This document shows positions 21,705-33,253 of a stretch of DNA of 64,000 nucleotides, one piece after another. Position 1 is the first letter of the stretch. Each line of letters opens with the position of its first letter. The notes below the pieces were generated by a model. The model saw nothing but the letters and a program-made list of their open reading frames with translations, was not told the DNA's origin and searched no databases. The translations under genes and the position numbers were made by a program. The stretch is from Gracilaria vermiculophylla (lineage: Eukaryota; Rhodophyta; Florideophyceae; Gracilariales; Gracilariaceae), in the NCBI GenBank assembly GCA_019155205.2, contig JAHNZQ020000277.1:485562-549561 (forward strand). Reading direction: 5' to 3'.

Positions 21705-23884
21705 TCACATTGCTCTTAATTCTACTTAACCCTTTGTTGCATTACAAATTTGCAATAACTATTTACAGGTGGAGTTCCCAATGCAGAACTAAGATTAATC
21801 GGGAAGCAATATTGATCCCGTTGTAGCATTGAGGGTAAAAAGGCGATGAAACTTGTGGTTGTGTTTTGTCAGCGCGTCACCATTATTGGAATTTCTCTAA
21901 ATCAAGTGCAAATTGTCCAGTTTTTGTGTTTCAAATTAATCCCGATTTTGCTGAATTGTCTGTAAACCTCTGTAGTTTTTGCTTGCCTAAATCGTTGTCG
22001 TAAAGTGAAAGAGAACCTTGGAGTCCATGTTGAAAATATTTTAAATCTCATCTACCACAGATCTTAATTCCAATATACACTTGATATTAAATTCTATGTT
22101 ATCTATCTCTCTGGAGGCAATACTTTCAGCTTCATATAAAAAATGCGAAACGTTTCTCTGTTTTGTGCTGACTCAGTCGATCAAATAAATAGTCAATGAA
22201 TTCCATTCCAAAGTTTTAAGTCGAGTTCCTGTGACACATCCGGTATGTCTATATTGCTGATGGGTGGAGATGCTGAAAGAAATATTTGAAAATGAAAGGA
22301 AATTATCACAGGTACTTGTACCATATAACTGTTGAATCGTAACCAGAAGATGCAGATTTTGCCGCTCAAATAGTTTTGTATTGGCTACAAACATGTAAAG
22401 CACTTTGATTAAAAAACGTTTTTGCGGCATGACGAGACCAAAATGTGCCATTTGAGGAAATGCTCTATACCAGAAGCCATACAATTTCTCCTGCAATGAA
22501 ATGGCATGTCGCAATCTCCTGTATTTGTGTTCTATCTTGCCGTATGACTGTTTTTTGAATGGCTGATATAAATGAATTTGATGATATGTTCTACAAACAG
22601 TTGTTTTGTAATTTTTCTAGTTTGTCTGGTCGTACAACCATTGAATATGAAGTTTTCGTCAAAGATCTACCTCCTGATTAACTCATGCGACTCAACCACA
22701 GCTGTGAATTATTGAATATTTCGAAATGAGCCATAAATTAGCAGATATTCCGTAAGATATGCAACGTGTATCTTTATCTTTCCATTTTCTCGGCGCTTAA
22801 TGACCAATTGACTGAAGCCACTTGTGCCGTAAAGGATAGCTAATACAAAAAGTCAGTTTTTTACCACTATAGCCTACTGCCTATCGGTCTTAGTGATTCC
22901 GTACGGATGTTTCAATAGATTTCACAGGATTCGCCTTTTCATATCCTTTCTGATAGTGCTCCAACATACAGGTGGTGCGTCATATGTACTTTTTGAAGAC
23001 ATATGCGTTTGATATCGATGCATCTCAAGCGATACTTCTAGTTTCCAGAGATAAAAAGAGTGGTAGAAGTGATATCAAACTGTCCATTTGCTGATTCATT
23101 GAGATTCTATCTGACAAGTGACCTCATATGAGGTCAATTTTAAATACTTTGTAGTTATAAGAAAATATTTCAACTTTTCCCAATTCTTTTCTGTTCTAAT
23201 ATCCTTATCATTTTGTCGACGGCGTTAGCGTCAAACTGTGTCCACAACAACCAAATGTCAATTGTAACTGTTACATCAATCAGAGCCGCCATAAACATTC
23301 GTAAACTACGGCATCGTATACAGACTTTCGCAGAACTGCTGGAACAACTGTTAACAGCCGCGCTTTCTGGAGCACCAGTGACGTAGAATTTAATCGCTAT
23401 AATGGATCTTTACGAAAGTCTACTACGGTCCGAGGAGTAGTTCTTAATGTTGACTTTCGTAAAATCAACAATCGAAATATCACATTTTTGACGGTAAACT
23501 TCGGTTCAAACATTCATGAGAAAGATGTTATTCTACCCCTGTCCAGTGTCAAACTTGGTACCGGTGTTTAATATAACCCAAAAGCTGCAGGAGAACAAAA
23601 TCATGCGCTTGAGTCGAGAAACATCGAAATTGCTGAAGGTGAAGATATAGCGACACCACCAAATATGCAAATTTTGCAAGAGCCACCAGTTGATCAAAAT
23701 CAGTATGCAAACTGCCAATCAACTATTGCCCATGGTCGGTTGTTCCCTTTTAGCAATTTGCATTTTGCTTGTATGAAAACTATATAAAGTAGCAAATGGA
23801 AGCAGGAGAGTTAAAGTTACAGACCATTCTTATTGTCAGCTGGGTGATAAAATAGTAGAAAATATTTGAGACACCACTGGTTTA
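20331..23884. other. AT-rich region, no gene recognised
   Basis: Long AT-rich stretch with only short chance frames. Contains a TA microsatellite (21672-21700). An open frame of 113 codons at 22173-22514 (minus) shows no motif. Confidence 0.5.
21672..21700. repeat. (TA)n microsatellite
   Basis: Uninterrupted alternating TA, about 29 bases. Confidence 0.95.
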
Positions 23885-24170
23885 ATGAACAACAATGAAA
23901 TGGAAAATGAGAATACCTATGAAAAAACAGTGTTTGCTGGCACTGGCTTGCATATAATGCATTCAAATATACGAAGGAAAACGAAAAATGGAATGATTAA
24001 AAAAGCCTTATGTCAAGGACGATGTATTTTTTGCAGAGGAAACACAAAATCGACGTTTTTATATCTGGATGCTATTTGAAAGAAGAAGAAGAAGTGGTTT
24101 TATGTCAAACTGGTACTAACAGGGATTTTTTCATGAAACATATTGAAGAATGTCACGGTATGGTGAGGCG
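23885..24170 (+). pseudogene. possible piggyBac-type transposase C-terminal Cys cluster
   Basis: Reads KALCQGRCIFCRGNTKSTF, then with one frame change VVLCQTGTNRDFF and IEECH. The spacing C-x2-C ... C ... LC-x-x-x-x-NRD-x-F-x-x-H resembles the cysteine-rich end of piggyBac transposases. Nothing upstream supports the catalytic domain, so this is a weak suggestion. Confidence 0.25.
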
Positions 24171-25399
24171 TAGTATCTAGTAGAAATGTCAACAACATTG
24201 GCAACATTCGTTTTTTCAAGTTAACTTCAACACTTCAGTGCAATTGTATAGCAAAAGCTTTTTTACCTTAAGCCCCCTACTGATGCAATCCGCGTTATGT
24301 TGAATAACTTAATTATTTAATCCCCATCACGAAACTGCCCCTTTCACAGATGTCACCTTATTCTGTCTGCTGTTGAAGTACGTGTTGACCGATGAGCAAA
24401 CTACCATATGCTTCGGCATGCGCCGTGGCTGATGTATTCTGAGTCTTAGCTATTTGGTAACGACTACGTAGCTATGGTAGGTTTTCAGTTTCAATGGAAA
24501 CCGACACACTACAGAAAGCAGCGTTTTAGGAGCCATTTTTGGTGGGGTTGACGCCAAAGAGATGAATGAAACGGAGTTAGAGCTCCTGTAAGTAGTTGAA
24601 AAGGTGCGTCAGCTCCTCCCTCTCCCTACCTAGTAAAGTTAAGCAGCGTTTTGCTACGATTCGACCTTTGCCATATCTACAGTTGACCAGCATATTCGGC
24701 AGTGATACCAAAAAGCGTCACTGGCCCACCATCTCTGCATTAACCACTACCAATTAAGTAATTAAGTTCCGTAGGCCTGCAGGACATCCTGTGCCAGCAA
24801 CCAGCCCTTCCAGTGCTGTCATTACTATTCTACGTAGCATTTGGTCTCTCCTTCTACGTTGAGCCACTGTTGCGTTCTCTAGACCAGTCGCTCCCTTTTT
24901 TAAGCAACCAGCTCCGCGTGTGCCGTTAACTATACCATATTTTGCTCTCCTGAATTCAAATGTGAGGATTTATGCCAATTGGTTAAGAACAGAAGATTCG
25001 AAAGGAAGGAGAACTTTAAGTACCGTTTGGTTGCCACAACTGCTGTGATACAGTTTGCGCAAATCCCCGACCCGGACCAACTGGAATCACACCTACCAAG
25101 AAATATGAAACCACTCGATCGTCGGAAGGGGAGCGCGCTTCCCCCCTGAATAACGTATTTTGGACAACCCAGAAAAGTTGCTTTAGAAGCAATCCAATAC
25201 ATCCATCCCAAATAGCCATACAAAAGACAGGGACGCCGTGGCTGCTTTCAAAGTGGAAGACGATGCCGGATAGGGCCGTGAAGCATATCCCAAACACCAA
25301 TTGGTATCCGATTAGGAAATAGATGGGGTTTTAATGGCAGTTCCTTGCTTGGAAATCTACGCCACGCTCGCCGTATTGAGTAGCCGTGCCTGGAGAAAT
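24171..25399. other. no gene recognised
   Basis: Stops in all frames. The last part may be the decayed 5' region of gypsy-3, but its LTR is not identified. Confidence 0.4.
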
Positions 25400-26599
25400 T
25401 GGGAAATGAAGATTACCGCAGTGGTGTACTAGTTCTTAGAACAGAACGCTTGGGCGTTTATCGACGAAATGTAAACGGAATCCTTACAAGAGCCTCACCT
25501 AGCATTGCCGCCTCAAGGACAAACGTCAATCACTCCCATTGGGCCCGTTGGAGCACCGTATCGCCTAGTGGTGGACGAGAGATTTTACCTGTTGGCTGAT
25601 CAGGCCGTCTTTTTATTAACATTGGGTTGTGTACAGGTACGAGGCTCAGTAAGAAAAATGGCAGACCCTTCGTAAGAAGAGGGACCGGTAGGATATGACA
25701 TCCTAAAAGCGGCTGGTAAAGACTGGAAAGACGCTCAAAGCGGTCACAATATTAGTGGCGGCTCGTCGGACTCGGAAGACGAATAGCAACGGAGTACAAA
25801 AGAAGAACGGAAGAAGGACAGTGGGAAGCAGAGGCAAGCTTCAAAATCACGCTAGGAGGCTTTTAGTTCCGAATCTGTAACGAAGCTTTCGACAGACTAA
25901 GAGAAAGAGCACAGACAGAGAAAAAGTAGTAATTCCCACCACAAGGGAACACGTCGCCGCAAAAAAATGAACATTTGGCGCGCATGCCCAGATTGAGAAA
26001 ATTATGATGAAAAAATGGAGATAGTGTAGCCATTGAATGACCTGTCAAGGGAGAATCTCGATTAATGCACCCAGAGGTTAACTGATTGCGACGCGTTAGA
26101 TATCGAAACAGTTGCGCAGAAGAAGTATAAGCAGTATCGTCGCCTTCGTTTCCAAATGAGAGATAAGACCTTCACTGGTGATGACCGAACCCCAACACAG
26201 TAACATATTTATTTGAAAGGTTTAAGCTTGCAAGTGAACAAAAAGGCTTTTCGAAAGGCGCTTTCATATGGCTGTTTCAATTTCTTATCGAGGGTTCAGT
26301 TGGCTCCAAACTACACAGTAGGATGAAAAGAAACAACATGATGGTTGACAAGGATGCTACGGATATGCTACGAACCTATTTCCAAATGGTGAATTATCTT
26401 TTGCAGAACAACGGTACCGATAAGGTCATCCAAAAAGCTTATGCAGATGTACTAGATAGTCTCCAACGGGCCTGACATACCGAAACGGACTTCGCCAGGA
26501 CACTGTTTGCCACTGTCTCCCGGTTTGAGAATGTCTTTTTTACCGCTCGGTTGAAGTCACTATACGCTGACAACAATTTCAGAACGATTTGCGAATTAT
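25400..26599 (+). pseudogene. gypsy-3 gag, first part
   Basis: Pieces such as APYRLVVDERFYLLADQ, an acidic SGGSSDSEDE linker, KKYKQYRRLRFQMRDKTF, EGSVGSKLHSRMKRNN and DKDATDMLRTYFQMVNYL, then TETDFARTLFATVSRFENVF. The helical, charged second half is what one expects of a gypsy capsid domain (Retrotrans_gag). It breaks at 26599 where LTR-A starts and continues at 27153 with FHQLYFNALARYVQGI. Confidence 0.5.
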
Positions 26600-27152
26600 T
26601 ATAGTACAGTGGATATTAAGGTGATATTTTCATGTAGCTTTACGACATAATATTCCTACAGTGGGTTTGTATTTCATCAACTAAGCCATGTAGTGCTTTA
26701 TTCGGTCCGCGTGTGCCACAATACTCATGAGGAAGAGTAGAATTTAGATTTATTTTAGTTAATTGGTGCATCTAAATACTACAGTAGTGAGACATGCAGA
26801 GGCGGGCTCCCGGTGTTGTACTTAATCCGCCTGTCAAGCTCCACCTCTGAGGAAGTAAACCGAGCACTCTTGAGTTCTCATCTTTATTTCCGGTGGGAAA
26901 TTCTCGTCGAACTTCCTTACGTAACTGATTCGCCTATCTCCCAGTCTCCTCGTAGCAGCGCCTGTACAAGCATTGTCGCCCAAGTGAACCTCTCTTTCCG
27001 CTTGGTGTTTGCGGATTCCCTTTCAGGACTCTCCTGGCTCGTGACAGCGACTAATGGAGACCACAATAAGGAACCCGCGCCTTCGGAGTCACCAGAAACT
27101 CTCAACGGACATTGTACACTACCACCTCTAAAGGATAACAGACGGTACCACA
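26600..27152 (-). repeat. LTR-A copy 2 (solo, minus)
   Basis: Complete LTR-A, 553 bases, starting TATAGTACAG (TG mutated) and ending GGTACCACA. Flanked by ATTAT (26595-26599) and ATTTT (27153-27157), a probable 5-base duplication with one change. Removing it brings the two gag parts together. Confidence 0.88.
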
Positions 27153-28779
27153 ATTTTCATCAACTGTATTTCAACGCACTCGCCCGATATGTCCAGGGGA
27201 TTAGTAACAGCCACTGAGCTGGATGCCAAATTCAGATACCAATCGGTGTCAAGGCCAAGAAGAAACCGAAAGCCAAAAGGTTGTTGAAGATGAATTACTC
27301 GTCAGCTTTGGAAAACAGAGTACCACGCGGCTCAGAGTCGACACCATACGCATTCTTCTAGGTAGACGCAAATGAACTACAGACGTCCGGCGTCTCATCC
27401 AACTGGTCGTGTATGGTATCCTTTACTCCGACAGTCTTCGTACAGAACGGCAACGTAGCAGACCATACAGGAGTCACAAGCCCCACTGTATACCTTTTGA
27501 ACACCAACGTTCTGGGATTCATTGACGGGTGTTCTCTTGTGTTTTTTCTGCCTACCACTCTTCAATTGGGCTACAGTGTGTCTCAGTGTGATGTCGCATC
27601 CACGCACAACTCTCCTGCATCTTCGAGAACAAAATCAGTAGGAGATGATACAGACACCCTCGGGATTAAAAATCCAACCATCTGGGATAGGAACAAGCCT
27701 ACTCTGACCGCCGAAGCAACAGCCAGGGGGCATCAAAATGGTCACCATCGTGGACTCTAGAGCGCAAAAGCCCCAAAATTACCCACAGGAAGAAAACGAA
27801 TAACATTAAAACATGAGTTTTCCCCCATTAGAGCACCGAGTGGCGGCAGCACTGACCCCTTGGAAACTAGGAAAGGTGAAATGCAAAATGGTTTTCAACT
27901 AAACACGGGACACCGATCATTTGGACCCTATTTATTTCATGCAATCTGTGAACTATAAATCTCTACCAGTACTGGGGTCTGTGCTACACAAAGAATTCCT
28001 TTGAAGTGGTCCTAGAATCTAGCGTCGGACCGAATATGATCGCAAAGAAGTTGGGACTAACTAAAACTTTTCAGCAGATTCAACAACTGCACAGGCCAAG
28101 ACCTCTGTTACCCACCAATCGACGGCTCTATTTCACTATGTGCCTATTAAATGCATTCGTAAACATGGAGAGTTCGATCTTTTCGACAAAGCTTATTGTC
28201 GTCAGCCGACTAGCAACAGACTCTATGCTGGGTACTTCGCTCATGGATGGCCACGTAAAAGCGATAAAACCTATATCGGTACATTGGCTCTTCACAAAGG
28301 TACTCGTATTGCGTTCACGGGCCGAGCTTTTTGCCTCCGAAAGCACGAGGTAATAAACAACAGACACATGGAGGTAGTAGGTCACACATAGTACCCTTTT
28401 CCCACGATGTGGGGATTCCACCAGCACACCAAATGGTGGTCAACGTTACCTGTGACCGACGTGGATTATTGTCGCTGCAAAATGATTTAAGCCTATTGGA
28501 ATGCCACGTCCCTTAATGGCTCATGGGATCACGTATATAACACCGAACGTCTCGTTTAAGGAGTTTCTCACAAACATCAGTGACCAAGTCGGAAAACTTT
28601 CCCAACAGACCATTTTCGGCTTAATGATCCGTGCCCCAGGCGCATTACTTGCAGTTGCACCATTCATAATCGGTTGGGACGAGAACTCCCGGAAAGGGAA
28701 TGCAGGCATCAATTATACATATCAAAAGGACTGGAATACCGATTGGAAGGAGAATTTCATCATTGGACTTCAAGGAGAC
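27153..28779 (+). pseudogene. gypsy-3 gag end, protease and RT-upstream region, decayed
   Basis: Starts with FHQLYFNALARYVQGI, then a basic AKKKPKAKRLL patch. The 27413-27760 frame (LLNTNVLGFIDGCSLV region) lies where a protease would be, but DTG/DSG is not preserved. Between 28000 and 28780 short coding-like pieces occur in alternating frames. Only position and continuity support the assignment. Confidence 0.4.
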
Positions 28780-29659
28780 GTCCTGTGAAGCAAAACAGTC
28801 GACCCATTGCAACAATTCAACTATATCTGGTGGGGCCCGCCAGATTCCATCAAGGCTATAAAGAATAGGATGGAATGTATTCCTGGAACTAAGCCAGTCT
28901 ATCAGGTTCCGGACCTCCTGGGAGCAAAACTGGAAGTGGTAGAGCTCCAAGAGGTTGACCACATGGTGTAGAAAGTCATGATAGAATCCTCCACTTCCAA
29001 GTGACCCAATCCAGTGATTTTGGTCCAGAATAAAGGAAATATCCAAAAGAGGTTTTGAGTTGACTTTAGAAAGCTCAATGACGAGACCATGAGACAGGCA
29101 TACGTGATACCCCGAATCGACGAGTGCATTGAATTGCTTGAAGATCCTAAAGCATTTGTCACTTTGGATGCCAATTATGGCTACTGGCTACAGAAAAGCA
29201 CCCAAAAGAACAGCCCCGAAAAGATTTTGACGCGCCATGCGGGCCTCTACCGGTTTAGAGGGATCTTGTTTGGTTTACGCAACGCACCTGCTTCTTTTCA
29301 GAGGTTTTAAGACATCTTCTTCTGAAGGATAAAACGGCGTTTTTTAACTGCGTCATGTAACGTGTATCGTCTGTATATCAAAGGGTATGCCACTCTTGCC
29401 GCTCTCTAGAATAGAGGAATACAGAAATGCCAACCGGAAGGTTTTGGTTACATGAGGTACAAAGATATACAGCATTTCCTAACACTTCAGTCTGCGCTTC
29501 TCACTCTGACGCAGTTAGCTCTTCAAAAAGATGAGACACCCGTACACGTTAAACACTGATGTATCCGCCACTGAGGCGGGATTAGGGCCCATGAAGGAGC
29601 ACGAGAATGAGAGGAAATCCCCAGTTGGATACTGGAGCATATTTCTGATCACGGCTAAG
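28780..29659 (+). pseudogene. gypsy-3 reverse transcriptase and RNase H remnant
   Basis: Plus-strand: VELQEVDHMV, a stop, VDFRKLNDETMRQAYVIPRI, DECIELLEDPKAFVTLDANY, GYW, then GLYRFRGILFGLRNAPASFQ (RT blocks before the active site). Further on, YTLNTDVSATEAGLGPMKE and PVGYWSIFL are RNase H motifs. The YxDD box itself is destroyed. The sequence stops at 29659 where LTR-A copy 3 begins. Confidence 0.78.
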
Positions 29660-30211
29660 TGTGGTACTGTCAGCCCTCCTCTCCAGGTAGTAAATCACAA
29701 CGTCCGTTAGGGGGTTTTTTGACTCCAAAGGCGCGAATTCCTGAAGGCGGTATCCGGTATCCGCTGTTGCGAGCCAAGGGAATTCTTAAAGGGGATCCGC
29801 AAACACCAAGCGGAGGGGGAGGTTCACTGGGCGGACTATGCTCCTACAGGCGCTGCTATGATGCGACCTGGGGATTGGCGGCTTAGAAACCTGCGTTTAT
29901 CGACTAGAGATTCCAACCAGAGAAGTAGATGAAGACTCAAGAGTGCTTGTCTTTACTTCCCCAGAGGTGGAGCTTAACCGGCAGATTAAGTATCAAGCCG
30001 GAAGCCCGCCTCGGCAGGTCTCGCTACTATACTAATCACCTGCCTAAATTAACTAGAATAAATAATAATTCTACCGTTCTTCAAGGATACTGTAGCGCAC
30101 GTTGGCAGGATTATGCACCACGTGGCCCAGCTCATAAAATACGAGCCCTCCTTAGGAATATTATAGCTTAAGGGCAAACCACCCTATTTCCGTAGGACCC
30201 ACTGTACTACA
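29660..30211 (+). repeat. LTR-A copy 3 (plus)
   Basis: 552 bases, TGTGGTACTGTCAG to TGTACTACA. Left flank CTAAG, right flank TACCC: no duplication, and RNase H does not resume on the right, so the right side has been rearranged after insertion. Confidence 0.9.
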
Positions 30212-33050
30212 TACCCCCTTTCCGAAATTGCACCACGTCCTTGAGGTGTATCTTCCGGTTTCTTGATCCCTGGGGTGGCTCCAATCGGTGTTGAGACAAG
30301 TGTGGCCTCTGGCGGTTTGCCCGTTCTCTCCTTCAGGCGTTCCTTTCTTTCTCCATACTCCCGCGCGGCGTATTGCCACGGGCTCGCGTTTCATCCCTTG
30401 CGGCGTTTGTGGGCTCTGCTTCTCCTTCGCCCGGCTGCGTCTGCTCCTTCTTAGTATCACCCACTGGTGCTGCTGCACCAGCCGGCAACGAGAGTGTCCG
30501 CGTCTTCTGGCGTACCGTGCGTGGTGCAAGCGCGCAACTTCCGTGGAAGGAGCGTGGGCCAGTCCCGAGGGGGTACCGACCCCCTGGAGGCGCAAGCCAC
30601 TCCGACTCCTACGAGGCTACTTCTTTGGCAACAACCGCTCCTTCGCGTCCGCTCATTCAATCTTCGTGAAGGTGCCAGACTCATAATTTTCTCGTCCGCA
30701 CCTCCGTCGTTCTCCGTTGGATATGGGCGCGCGCCCCGCGATGGTGCTCCATAACTCGCCTGATTCCGGTCGCCCGGCTTCGTTTCGAATTCCACGATGG
30801 CGGCTTGACACGGCTCCCTCCACGGTGGTGCATATAACTTTGAATCGTTCCCCAAGTGGTGTCCAATCTCTCTCCTCAGGTGCTACCACGCGCTCGGTCG
30901 CCATCCACCCGGCTTCGTACACCGTCGGAATGTCTTCTCCGACTCGGGCGCCTACATCTCCTTCACGTCCTGAGGTGTATCACACACATCAACCGGAGCA
31001 CCGTTCCGTCCAGGAGAACACTTCGATCATTGCACAACGCGGGTGTTTGTCCCGTTCCACGATAGACGCGTGAGTCTCCCATATCCCGTGGAGGATTACA
31101 TTTACCATTTCGGTCCGTACCTTCAGACGATGCGATTCCGCACCGTCCCGGAGATTGCGTGGAATGACCAGAAGAGGAACAGCGTGGATGCATACCGCGC
31201 CCACTGGCTTTATACTCCGGTACATGGTGACAACGCTCCAAGCACGGTAGGACAATGCGAAACTCCATACCTGAAGTGCGCTGAGGAACGAGAAATCCAG
31301 GCGCGACTCCAGGTACTGCTCTACAAGGGGAGCTCGCACCAGAGAGCGCGGCGAACCGAAAGCATTGCCGATGGGCACTCTGCTCTCGCGGTGTTACCCT
31401 TCGATCCCACATACGATCGCTTGTAATGGCTCAATCGGAATCGATGGGGGACGCACCTTGCGGACGAAACTCGCGTACGAATCGCGTTCGGGTACTTCTA
31501 TGGGTGGCACAACACGGACGTCCATGATATTTCCTTCGGGGAACGTCGGAAGTACTTCATTAAGGTGAACGACTCTTGAAGGGACCACTGGGTCTCCCCG
31601 CATCTCTGTGTGGCGACGCCCATGACCTTCGCGTATCATACCTCAGAGGTCCTGGATCCCCATGACTCCTTAGGGCGGTTCGTCATGCTGGTAGCCTCGA
31701 CGGAGATTGCGGTCGCCCCCATGATGGCGTATCTCCAGGCGGCGGACGAAGGCGTAACCTCCTATACCCGATGCCGCGACGGCCGCCTCTATCTACTGGG
31801 ACTCGTCATATCAGCCGACCGCCGGTCGTTTGCTCCTCTTGTCGGCGTCCATCATACGGGTCCTGCGCTCCATTGGGATCCAAAACCGGGTTAAAGGCAC
31901 CGCATGGAGCGAATCCGAGGCGGAGACACTGTTGGATTACAACCTCCAGGTCGCGTGGAATGACACGCCGGGTTTCGTCTGGTACGACTACGGCGAGGAC
32001 AAGTTTCACCCCATTGTGAGGAGTCCGAACGGAGACGATGACGGGCGAGCATACGCTGCCTTTCCCCGTCTGGCGCCATCTCGGGCTCCTCAGGTGCCAC
32101 GGCTCCGAGTACCCGACTACGACCCCTTGATGGAGAGTCTGGCATTTGACGCGCCCAGTCGGTTCCTGGCTCCGTCCCAGGATATGGGCGCACCTTCTGA
32201 GGTGATAACTCCGCAGCCCACCGCAGTACCGAGTGCTCCTGCAGTGGTAGCCGCCGTGTCTTCTATGGAAGAGGACGGCATTGTTCCCGTCCCGGTACCT
32301 TCGGGCCCAGTGGTGCAACCCCGATTGCGGAGCGTCCCTGCGCCGGTTACTCAGCTTCGCCTGCGAAGCGTTCCAGTTCCCTCACCGCCGTCACCTCAGG
32401 TGTCACCGACTTTGCCTTTGGCATTGCCGACCTCCACTGTGGAACCCGTGGAATCCCGTCGGAGAGCCCCTGTACCAGCTGGTCCGCCGTCCGCGGCTCC
32501 TTCCGTGGCGGTTGTTGCGCCGTCCACGGAGGTGGCCGCATCGGGTGCACCGTCGGGAAGAGTCTCCTCTGGGGCTCTGGAGGCTGCCTTCCAGAGTTGG
32601 TGCAGGCATGTCTGGTGACAGGCCGTCTTGCTCCGGCGTCTCCTGTAGAGGCTCTGTGCGAGGCGCGTGCTTGGGTCTTAGAGCTCCACAAGGCCCGGAC
32701 AGACCGAGTTTCGATGGTGGCTCCCAAGGAAAGCCTGTTGGAGTTCTTTGATAGCCAAGCGCTCACAGCGAAAGCGCGCCTCGAAGCAGAGTATTCAACT
32801 CGATTCGGTGACCTGTAGATGAGAGGACCCTGACCAATAAAAGATCCTTCGGATGGAGCAGAAGCTCCACGAACGGTAGTTTCAATACGCAAAGGCCGTG
32901 CTCGCGTGCTCAACGACACAAAGTGCCGCCGTGGGAGCATGCGAAAAGCGAGCAACGGCAGCCTGGAGGCGAAAAAGAGAACTCCAGGTAGGGGATAGAC
33001 TTCGGAGGCGAAAAGTACTCCGGTCGGGGGCCCCTTCCTCCTTTTCTAAA
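30212..33050 (+). pseudogene. unidentified broken coding sequence, Pro/Ser/Thr-rich with one conserved-looking domain
   Basis: Plus-strand coding-like DNA whose origin I cannot name. After a P/S/T/R-rich stretch (about 30700-31020, e.g. SFRIPRWRLDTAPSTVVHIT) the frame from 31043 reads HDRRVSLPYPVEDYIYHFG, AWNDQKRNSVDAYRAHWLYT and, past stops at about 31424 and 31577, RVRIAFGYFYGWHNTDVHD, FGERRKYFIKV, LDPHDSLGRFVMLVASTEIA. One frameshift near 31870 continues as LLDYNLQVAWNDTPGFVWYD and a long low-complexity Pro/Val/Ser tail to 32618; a last shift gives LVQACLVTGRLAPASPVEAL and a helical end with a stop at 32816-32818. It is opposite in strand to gypsy-1 pol, next to it. It may be the gag of another retroelement, an antisense gene of gypsy-1, or a host gene. 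Confidence 0.35.
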
Positions 33051-33094
33051 CAGAATCGCCTATGTGGAGAGGCGTTTCCGCACCAGATTGGTGT

Positions 33095-33240
33095 GGTATC
33101 GCCTAAGGAAGCTCTCCAGGATATGTTCCGGAGGTTCTTTCGTGTCGTCCTTCGAGGTGTACCCATACCAGCGGACGCGGTACCTTACTCCTGCAGGGGT
33201 TTGTCGATGGGAGACTATATGGTCCACCACGTAGAGGATG
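33095..33240 (-). pseudogene. gypsy-1 C-terminal chromodomain
   Basis: Minus strand reads ILYVVDHIVSHRQTPAGVRY, then RVRWYGYTSKDDTKEPPEHI and LESFLRRYH. This is the chromodomain pattern: aromatic-x-V-x-x-I-x-x-H-R, RVRWYGY strand with W, then T-x-E-P and the C-terminal helix. In Ty3/gypsy chromoviruses it follows integrase and directs integration to methylated chromatin. The third cage aromatic (T-W-E-P) is K here (TKEP), so methyl-lysine binding may be altered. It is in a different frame from the integrase frame that ends at 33254. Confidence 0.7.
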
Positions 33241-33253
33241 TCACCTTCAGGGG

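Larger units (their letters stand above)
25400..29659 (+). mobile_element. gypsy-3: heavily decayed Ty3/gypsy element
   Basis: Plus-strand gag, pol fragments and part of RNase H in succession, all with many stops and frameshifts. Interrupted in gag by LTR-A copy 2 and cut off inside RNase H by LTR-A copy 3. Its RT shares the motif PRxDECI with gypsy-1 at 35453-36820, so both are probably the same lineage. No LTR of its own is recognised. Confidence 0.7.

Noticed and set aside
26813..27217. 134-codon plus-strand frame
   Set aside because: Lies within LTR-A copy 2, a non-coding LTR; similar chance frames recur in other LTR-A copies (61365-61559, 54473-54772, 55831-56079).
32347..32955. 202-codon minus-strand frame
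   Set aside because: Complement of the Pro/Val/Ser-rich plus-strand region; no relation to the gypsy-1 polyprotein that ends upstream.
30212..33050. Gag of gypsy-1 in inverted orientation
   Set aside because: No motif links it to the minus-strand pol, and gag should precede protease on the same strand. Kept only as one possibility in the feature entry.
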